64,000 nt of DNA from Solirubrobacter sp963837485 (lineage in GTDB: Bacteria > Actinomycetota > Thermoleophilia > Solirubrobacterales > Solirubrobacteraceae), in assembly GCA_963837485.1 (NCBI GenBank), contig CAWINP010000009.1, positions 1 to 64,000 of the forward strand, written 5' to 3'. Positions 59,021 to 64,000 of this stretch are shown here, piece by piece. Position 1 is the first letter of the stretch, and every line of letters begins with the position of its first letter. A program made the position numbers and the translations under genes. The notes beneath the pieces are model-generated. The model ran no database searches. It saw only the letters and a program-made list of their open reading frames with translations, and had not been told where the DNA came from.

Positions 59021-59779
59021 TCACGCCACACGGAAGCGCTCGGCCTCGTCCCGATTGAGCGCCAGCCCATGCCCGAGGCGCGCCGGGTCCGGTCGCAGCG
59101 CGCCGCGATCGGGCTCGAGCGCCCCGTCAAACAGGCGCGATTCGATCCGCACGTGGTCGTGGAACCACTCGATGTGCAGGCCCTGCTGGGACGCGGCCAT
59201 CGGATGCACCGCGAGCGACGGAGCGCAGTGGGCAGACAGCGGCGTCCCGTGTGCGAAGCACAGTGCATCGGCCTGCCGGAAGCCGGTGATCCCGCCGCAG
59301 CGCGTGACGTCTGCCTGCAGGACGTCGACGGACCCCAGCAGAGCCCGCAGCGCGAACGCCGACGTCGCGTACTCGCCCGCCGCGACCGCCATTCCCGGCA
59401 CGCGCCCGCGCAGCCGACGCAGGCCGCCGGGGTCGTCCGACGACACCGGCTCCTCGAGCCACCCGACGCCGAGCCGACGCGCGCGGCGATCCCAGAGCGC
59501 GATGTCGACGGCGGAGAGCGCGTACATGGCAAGCCCCCACGGGCCGGCGTTGCGGACGGCCGCGAGCATCGCCGACCAGCACGTCCCGAGGTCGTCGGGA
59601 TCGCCGATCGCGGGCGCGAGCAGCTCGCTCACCAGCGCCCCGGCGGCGGCCGGCGCGTACGTCCAACCGAGCCCGCCGTCCGCCTCCACGACGACGAGCG
59701 TCGTCGCGTCCCACTCGGACGTGCCGTCGGACTCGGGAGCGTCCGTCGGGACCGTGTACGCGCTTACGGCGAGCTCCAT
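59021..59779 (-). pseudogene. Internally deleted enolase-superfamily (mandelate racemase-like) gene
   Basis: The 252 codons are in frame and read as two separate parts of a mandelate racemase/muconate lactonising-type enzyme. The N-terminal capping part ends at SAVDIALWDRRARRLG and is followed at once by VGWLEEPVSSDDPGGLRRLR, GEYATSAFALR, VLQADVTRCGGITGF and SAHCAPSL with EWFHDH at the end. The missing piece of about 100 residues contains the KxK base and the first two metal ligands (the DAN strand), so the product should be inactive. Intact members are about 350-370 residues. The ATG at 59779 overlaps the GH15 stop by 16 bases, with GAGGGGAGG just ahead, so translation is coupled. Join near 59470. 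Confidence 0.75.
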
Positions 59780-61572
59780 CGCGACCTCCCCTCCTGCAGC
59801 GTGAGCGCCGCCTCGATGTGCGACAGGTGCGTAAACGCCTGCGGGAAGTTGCCGAGCGCCTCGCCGGTCTCGCCGTCGGACTCCTCGGGGAACAGTCCGA
59901 GCTCGCTCGCCGTCCGCAGCGCGCGGTCGAAAGCGTCCTGCGCGTCGGCGGCGCGGCCCTGTCCCGCCAGGCATTGCGCGAGCCAGAACGTGCAGGCGAT
60001 GAACGCGCCCTCGCGCGGCATCCCGTCGTCGGCGTCGTAGCGGCGGATCAGGCCGCCGTCGTCGAGCTCGGTCCGCAGCACGTCGACGGTCGAGACCATG
60101 CGCTCGTCGTCGTAGGGGAGGAAGCCATACGCGGGCAGGCGCAGCACCGCCGCGTCGAGCGCCTTCTCGCCGAACGCCTGCACGAACGTGCCGCGCCCGG
60201 CGTCGAAGCCCTCGGCGAGCACGGCCTCGCGGATCTCCTCGCGGGCCTGCTTCCAGCGCCGCTCGGGCGCCTTGCGCAGCGACGCGTCGGCGAGCGCCAG
60301 CCCGCGGTCGAGCGCCACCCAGCACAGCACCTTGGAGTGCACGAAATGGCGCGGCTCGCCGCGCCACTCCCAGATGCCGCGGTCGGGCTCGCTCCAGCGC
60401 TCGGCGGCGGCGTCGATCAGCTGCAGCAGGAAGCGCCAGTAGTCGTCGTCGGGCGGGTGACCGAGCTGCGCCCAGTTGAAGCTCTGCTGCACGAGGTGCC
60501 CGTAGGCGTCGAGCTGGAGCTGAGAGGAGGCGGCGTTGCCGGCGCGCACGGGCCGCGCGCCGTCCCAGCCGCACAGGTGATCGAGCTCGAGCTCGGGCAG
60601 CCGCCGCTCGCCGCCGACGCCGTAGAAGACGCGCAGGTCGGCCGCGCGGCCGGCCGCCGAGCGCTCGATGAAGCGCCGGAACGCGTTCGCCTCGTCGTCG
60701 TGGCCGAGCTCCGTGAAGCAGTGAGTGGCGAGCACCGCGTCGCGGATCCACGTGTAGCGATAGTCCCACGTGCGGCGCTCCTTCCCCCGGCGGGCCTCCG
60801 GCAGCGAGGTCGTCGCGGCCGCGACCATCGCGCCGGTCGGCGCGTAGGTCAGCGCCTTCAGGACGATCGCCGAGCGCCGCGTCGCCTCCGGCGAGCCGGC
60901 CGCCCACTCGCGCCACCCGGCGACCGTCTCGTCGAGCGCCGCGTCCAGGCGGCCGAAGTCGGGCTGTTGCTGCGGCTCCTCGAGCTCCTCCGGGCGCCGG
61001 AACGCGAGCAGCAGCCGGGAGCGCTCGCCCTCGCGCACGGTCAGCTCCGCGCGCAGCTCGCCGTCGTGGGGCTCGAAGCCCGGCTCGCACGCGCACCGCA
61101 GCCCGTCGTCGCCGCCGATCGCCGCGTACAGGCCGCGGCCGTGATGGCGCAGCCACGGCGTCACCTCGCCGTAGTCGAAGCGCGGAGCGACGGTGAAGCG
61201 GACGGTCAGCGTGCCGCGCAGGCCCTCCACGATGCGCACCAGCGCGCGGTGCTCGCGGGCCGGGTCGAGCGGATCCTCGAACGGCATGAAGTCCAGCAGC
61301 CGCGCCTCGCCGGCCTCGCCGCGCAGGTCGGTCTCGAGCACGATCGTGTCCTGGAGGTAGCGCCGGCCGCCGATGCTCCCGTCAACCACCTGCACCGTGC
61401 ACGCGCCGCCGTCCGGGTCGAGCATGCGCGCGAACAGCGCGCCCGTGTCGAACCGGGGCAGGCAGCACCACTCGACGGCGCCGCCGGGCGCGACGAGCGC
61501 GGCGCCATGGCAGTCCGCGAGCAGTGCGTAGTCGGAGATGCGCACGACAGGGGCATACCCACTGTCCGGCAT
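59764..61572 (-). CDS. GH15-family glucoamylase/trehalase
   Basis: The 602-residue cytosolic enzyme has an N-terminal super-beta-sandwich (about 1-220: DYALLADCHGAALVAPGGAVEWCCLPRFD) and an (alpha/alpha)6 catalytic barrel (about 230-600). Landmarks are RRTWDYRYTWIRDA, GIWEWRGEPRHFVHSKVLCWVALDRG, with the acid Glu in IWEWRG, CTFWLAQCL, and LGNFPQAFTHLSHIEAAL. Actinobacterial members act as trehalases or glucoamylases; the two cannot be told apart here. No signal peptide is seen. The ATG at 61572 is used. It is divergent from the TPP enzyme across 46 bases, and the damaged enolase-type gene is coupled to its 3' end. Confidence 0.93.
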   Translation of the reverse strand: MPDSGYAPVVRISDYALLADCHGAALVAPGGAVEWCCLPRFDTGALFARMLDPDGGACTVQVVDGSIGGRRYLQDTIVLETDLRGEAGEARLLDFMPFEDPLDPAREHRALVRIVEGLRGTLTVRFTVAPRFDYGEVTPWLRHHGRGLYAAIGGDDGLRCACEPGFEPHDGELRAELTVREGERSRLLLAFRRPEELEEPQQQPDFGRLDAALDETVAGWREWAAGSPEATRRSAIVLKALTYAPTGAMVAAATTSLPEARRGKERRTWDYRYTWIRDAVLATHCFTELGHDDEANAFRRFIERSAAGRAADLRVFYGVGGERRLPELELDHLCGWDGARPVRAGNAASSQLQLDAYGHLVQQSFNWAQLGHPPDDDYWRFLLQLIDAAAERWSEPDRGIWEWRGEPRHFVHSKVLCWVALDRGLALADASLRKAPERRWKQAREEIREAVLAEGFDAGRGTFVQAFGEKALDAAVLRLPAYGFLPYDDERMVSTVDVLRTELDDGGLIRRYDADDGMPREGAFIACTFWLAQCLAGQGRAADAQDAFDRALRTASELGLFPEESDGETGEALGNFPQAFTHLSHIEAALTLQEGRSRWSSP

Positions 61573-61618
61573 GTGACGGCTCTCATCGTCGCCTGCGCAG
61601 CGTGGGTAGGGAGTTGAC

Positions 61619-63400
61619 ATGGCCAAACCCACCGTCGGGCAGTTCATCCTCGAGCGCCTCGCGCAGTGGGGCGTCAAGAACGTCTTCGGCTACCCCGGGG
61701 ACGGCATCAACGGCATCCTCGGCGGCTTCCACGAGGTCCGGGACGTGCGCTTCGTCCAGACCCGCCACGAAGAGCTCGCCTCGTTCGCCGCGTGCGCTCA
61801 CGCCAAGTTCACCGGCGAGGTGGGCGTCTGCCTCGCCACCTCCGGCCCCGGCGCGATCCACCTGCTGAACGGTCTCTACGACGCCAAGCTCGACCACCAG
61901 CCGGTCCTCGCGATCGTCGGCCAGCAGGCGCGCATGTCGCTCGGCGCCAGCTACCAGCAGGAGGTCGACCTCGACGCGCTGTTCAAGGACGTGGCGGGCG
62001 AGTTCGTGCAGACGTTGATGGTGCCCTCGCAGGCGTCGCACCTGATCGACCGCGCGATGCGCGTCGCGCTGGCGTCGCGCACGGTGACCGCCATCATCGT
62101 GCCCAACGACGTGCAGGAGGAGCCCTACGAGGAGCCGCCGCGCGCTCACGGCTCGGTCTTCTCGTCGGCCGGCTACGAGCCGCCGCGCGTGGTGCCGGCG
62201 CCGTCGGCGCTGCAGAAGGCAGCCGAGGTGCTCAACGCCGGCTCGAAGGTCGCGATGCTGGTCGGGCAGGGCGCCAAGGACGCGACACGCGAGGTTGTGG
62301 AGGTCGCCGACGTGCTCGGCGCGGGCGTCGCGAAGGCCCTCAACGGGCGCGCGGCGGTGCCGGACACGCTGCCGTTCGTGACCGGCTCGATCGGCCTGCT
62401 CGGCACCAAGCCCTCCAACGACATGATGGAGAGCTGCGACACGCTGCTGATGGTCGGCACGAGCTTCCCGTACAGCGAGTGGCTGCCGAAGCCGGGCCAG
62501 GCCCGCGCGGTGCAGATCGACATCGATGCGCGGATGGTCGGCATCCGCTACCCGACCGACGTCGACCTCGTCGGCGACGCGGGGGAGACGCTGCGCGCCC
62601 TACTGGGGCTGCTGCAGCGCCACGAGGACCGCTCATGGCGCGGCGAGATCGAGGACAACGTCGCGCGCTGGTGGGAGATCCTCGACGAGCGCGCGCACCA
62701 GAGCGCCGACCCGATCAACCCGCAGCTCGTCTTCCAGGAGCTCTCGCCGCGCCTCCCCGACCGGGTGATCCTCACCGCGGACTCCGGGTCCGCGACCAAC
62801 TGGTGGGCGCGCCACCTGAGGATCCGCGAGGGGATGATGGCGGCGCTCTCCGGCACGCTGGCCACGATGTGCCCGTCGATCCCGTACGCGCTGGCCGCGA
62901 AGTTCGCGTACCCGGACCGGCCGGTGATCGCCGCGATCGGCGACGGCGCGATGCAGATGATCGGCATCAACGCGCTGATCGACGTCGCCCGCTATCGCCA
63001 CGAGTGGTCCAACCAGCAACTCGTCGTGCTCGTGCTCCACAACGACGACCTCAACCAGGTCACGTGGGAGCAGCGCGTGATGAACGGCGACCCGAAGCTC
63101 GAGGCCTCCCAGCGTCTGCCCGACTTCCGCTACGCCGACTACGCGCGGCTGCTCGGCCTGCACGCGGTGCGCGTCGACCATCCCGACATGGTCGGCCCGG
63201 CGTGGGACGAGTGCCTGGCGGCGGGCATCCCGTCGGTGCTCGAGGTGATCACCGATCCCGAGGTGCCGCCGCTCCCGCCGCACATCCGCTTCGAGCAGGC
63301 GACGGGGTTCGCGCACGCGCTGGCCGGCCGCGACCCGAACGCGCGCGAGATGGTCACGCAGGCGGTCAAGGGGAAGGTCGCCGAGTTCGTCAAGCGATGA
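61619..63400 (+). CDS. TPP-dependent pyruvate oxidase/dehydrogenase-like enzyme
   Basis: The 593-residue product is a thiamine-diphosphate enzyme of the PoxB/acetolactate-synthase group: catalytic Glu51 in TRHEELASF, GYPGDGINGIL, TSGPGAIHLLNGLYDAKLDHQPVLAIVGQ, and the TPP/Mg motif GDGAMQMIGINALIDV ending in HNDDLNQVTWEQR. It most resembles pyruvate oxidase/ubiquinone dehydrogenase-like proteins of actinobacteria. FAD binding is likely, although the long C-terminal membrane helix of PoxB is absent. It probably decarboxylates pyruvate or another 2-oxo acid. AGGGAG lies seven bases ahead of the ATG. The next gene overlaps by four bases (ATGA), forming an operon with it. Confidence 0.94.
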   Translation: MAKPTVGQFILERLAQWGVKNVFGYPGDGINGILGGFHEVRDVRFVQTRHEELASFAACAHAKFTGEVGVCLATSGPGAIHLLNGLYDAKLDHQPVLAIVGQQARMSLGASYQQEVDLDALFKDVAGEFVQTLMVPSQASHLIDRAMRVALASRTVTAIIVPNDVQEEPYEEPPRAHGSVFSSAGYEPPRVVPAPSALQKAAEVLNAGSKVAMLVGQGAKDATREVVEVADVLGAGVAKALNGRAAVPDTLPFVTGSIGLLGTKPSNDMMESCDTLLMVGTSFPYSEWLPKPGQARAVQIDIDARMVGIRYPTDVDLVGDAGETLRALLGLLQRHEDRSWRGEIEDNVARWWEILDERAHQSADPINPQLVFQELSPRLPDRVILTADSGSATNWWARHLRIREGMMAALSGTLATMCPSIPYALAAKFAYPDRPVIAAIGDGAMQMIGINALIDVARYRHEWSNQQLVVLVLHNDDLNQVTWEQRVMNGDPKLEASQRLPDFRYADYARLLGLHAVRVDHPDMVGPAWDECLAAGIPSVLEVITDPEVPPLPPHIRFEQATGFAHALAGRDPNAREMVTQAVKGKVAEFVKR

Positions 63401-63813
63401 AGGTGCTGCGCGACTTCCGGCGCGGGCGCATGCAGCGGCTGCTTGCGGCCGCCACGGCGGCGAGCGCGCTGCCGCTGGGGCTCGAGATCTTCGTCAACCA
63501 CTACGGCGGCTCGTTCGGCAACAAGTGGATGTGGACGCCGGTGGCGCTGTCGCCCGCCCTCGCGGCCGCGGGCGTCGCCGGCGTCGTCTCCGAGCGCGCG
63601 GCGACGACCGTGCTGCCCGCGCTCTCGGCGGTCTTCTTCCTGGACGGCGCGGCGGGCGTGTTCTTCCACCTGCGCGGCGCCGCGCGCAAGCCCGGCGGGC
63701 TGCGGGAGGCGTCGTACAACCTCGTGATGGGCCCGCCGGCGCTGGCGCCGGGCGCGCTGACGATGGTCGGCGGGATCGGGCTCGCCGCCGCGCTGGCGCG
63801 GCGCGAGCGCTGA
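63397..63813 (+). CDS. Membrane protein, operon partner of the TPP enzyme
   Basis: The 138-residue product has a basic leader (MKVLRDFRRGRMQRLL) and about four membrane helices (AAATAASALPLGLEIF, VALSPALAAAGVAGVV, VLPALSAVFFLDGAAGVFF, ALTMVGGIGLAAAL). I do not recognise a family name. It is translation-coupled on both sides: its ATG overlaps the TPP-enzyme stop and its stop overlaps the next ATG. The context (2-oxo acid enzyme before, gluconate-dehydrogenase subunit 3-like gene after) suggests a membrane anchor for an electron-transfer oxidation unit; that is inference. Confidence 0.8.
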   Translation: MKVLRDFRRGRMQRLLAAATAASALPLGLEIFVNHYGGSFGNKWMWTPVALSPALAAAGVAGVVSERAATTVLPALSAVFFLDGAAGVFFHLRGAARKPGGLREASYNLVMGPPALAPGALTMVGGIGLAAALARRER

Positions 63814-64000
63814 TGTTCCGCGAGGCGGGGCACCTGCCCAAGGTGAGCGGCCGCCGCGCCGACCCGGCGGGCCTGCCGCGGCAGCGGCGCGGCACGACCC
63901 CACAGCTGCACGGGCGCTTCCCGGACTACGACGTGCTCGAGAGCGCCGCCCACTGGGACCCCGTCACGCGCGACGCGATCCTCGGGCGCGTGCGCGACGT
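63813..64000 (+). CDS. Gluconate 2-dehydrogenase subunit 3-like protein (3' end outside window)
   Basis: Sixty-two full codons are visible, starting at an ATG that overlaps the previous stop (TGATG): MFREAGHLPKVSGRRADPA, then QLHGRFPDYDVL and AAHWDPVTRDAIL. This N-terminus resembles the gluconate_2-dh3 group of Solirubrobacterales, the small subunit that accompanies a GMC-type flavoprotein dehydrogenase in the periplasm or membrane. The call rests on memory of that N-terminal motif and only a third of the expected length is seen. If right, a GMC oxidoreductase should follow beyond the window. Confidence 0.6.
   Translation, partial: MFREAGHLPKVSGRRADPAGLPRQRRGTTPQLHGRFPDYDVLESAAHWDPVTRDAILGRVRD

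Noticed and set aside
1..64000. tRNA, rRNA, riboswitch or CRISPR features
   Set aside because: I looked for conserved tRNA arms, rRNA stretches, known riboswitch cores and regularly spaced repeats and saw none. A covariance-model scan would be needed to rule out small RNAs.

Overview
The window is very GC-rich, densely packed DNA from an actinobacterium. The best fit is the Thermoleophilia, order Solirubrobacterales (Solirubrobacter or Conexibacter type). The reasons are the family mix (many large ATPase-LuxR regulators, a BTAD regulator fused to a solute-binding domain, an ECF41-like sigma factor, F420-type enzymes, multi-domain secreted enzymes) and small lineage-type modules at the ends of secreted proteins. 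This assignment is inference from the sequence; no marker gene (rRNA, tRNA, ribosomal protein) lies in the window. I found no tRNA, rRNA, CRISPR array, transposase or integrase.

Region by region. 1-5.0 kb is a gene graveyard: small unknown genes, a sigma factor that has lost its front half, a fossil of a secreted-enzyme tail, an HxlR-like tail, and a few intact small enzymes (RibD/DHFR-like reductase, ABM monooxygenase, SnoaL-like protein). 5.0-10.9 kb is a xylan operon: GH10 xylanase followed by a GH43-type enzyme, sharing the same C-terminal tail module and closed by a strong hairpin. 11-15.3 kb holds a secreted unknown protein divergent from a 1113-residue transmembrane regulator (BTAD DNA-binding part, one membrane helix, extracellular beta-propeller and peptide-binding protein domain). 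15.3-29.1 kb is bracketed by an 86-bp direct repeat. It contains a 2503-residue secreted M36 protease/HAF-repeat/lipase/TolB-propeller protein, a TolB-like secreted protein, a FAD (BBE-type) oxidoreductase and a LuxR regulator.

29.1-31.8 kb has a DivIVA-like coiled-coil protein and a secreted Ig-like protein. 32-46.8 kb is a regulatory and small-molecule cluster: three closely related ATPase-LuxR regulators interleaved with alpha/beta hydrolases, a PEP-mutase-like enzyme, two NAD(P)-binding epimerase/NmrA proteins, two small membrane proteins and an ECF41-like sigma factor lacking most of its C-terminal domain. Three promoters here share a TGTCAC...CGGTCC-type motif resembling ECF41 targets. 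47-52.3 kb carries an MFS exporter divergent from an ECF sigma factor, a PPOX/F420 enzyme, a C1q-like protein and an ArsR-SRPBCC pair. 52.3-57.9 kb is a four-gene operon (glutaminase, M20 peptidase, AbgT transporter, SLC13 transporter) that looks like a system for scavenging glutamate and glutamate conjugates. 57.9-64 kb has ExoD, an ACT-like small protein, a GH15 glucoamylase/trehalase coupled to an internally deleted enolase-superfamily gene, and, divergently, a TPP-dependent pyruvate oxidase-like enzyme, a membrane protein and the start of a gluconate dehydrogenase subunit 3-like gene.

A recurring theme is gene damage by clean in-frame or truncating deletions (sigma factor at 1.4 kb, alpha/beta hydrolase at 32.7 kb, LuxR N-terminus at 33.1 kb, sigma factor at 40.9 kb, enolase homologue at 59.0 kb), always next to intact genes.
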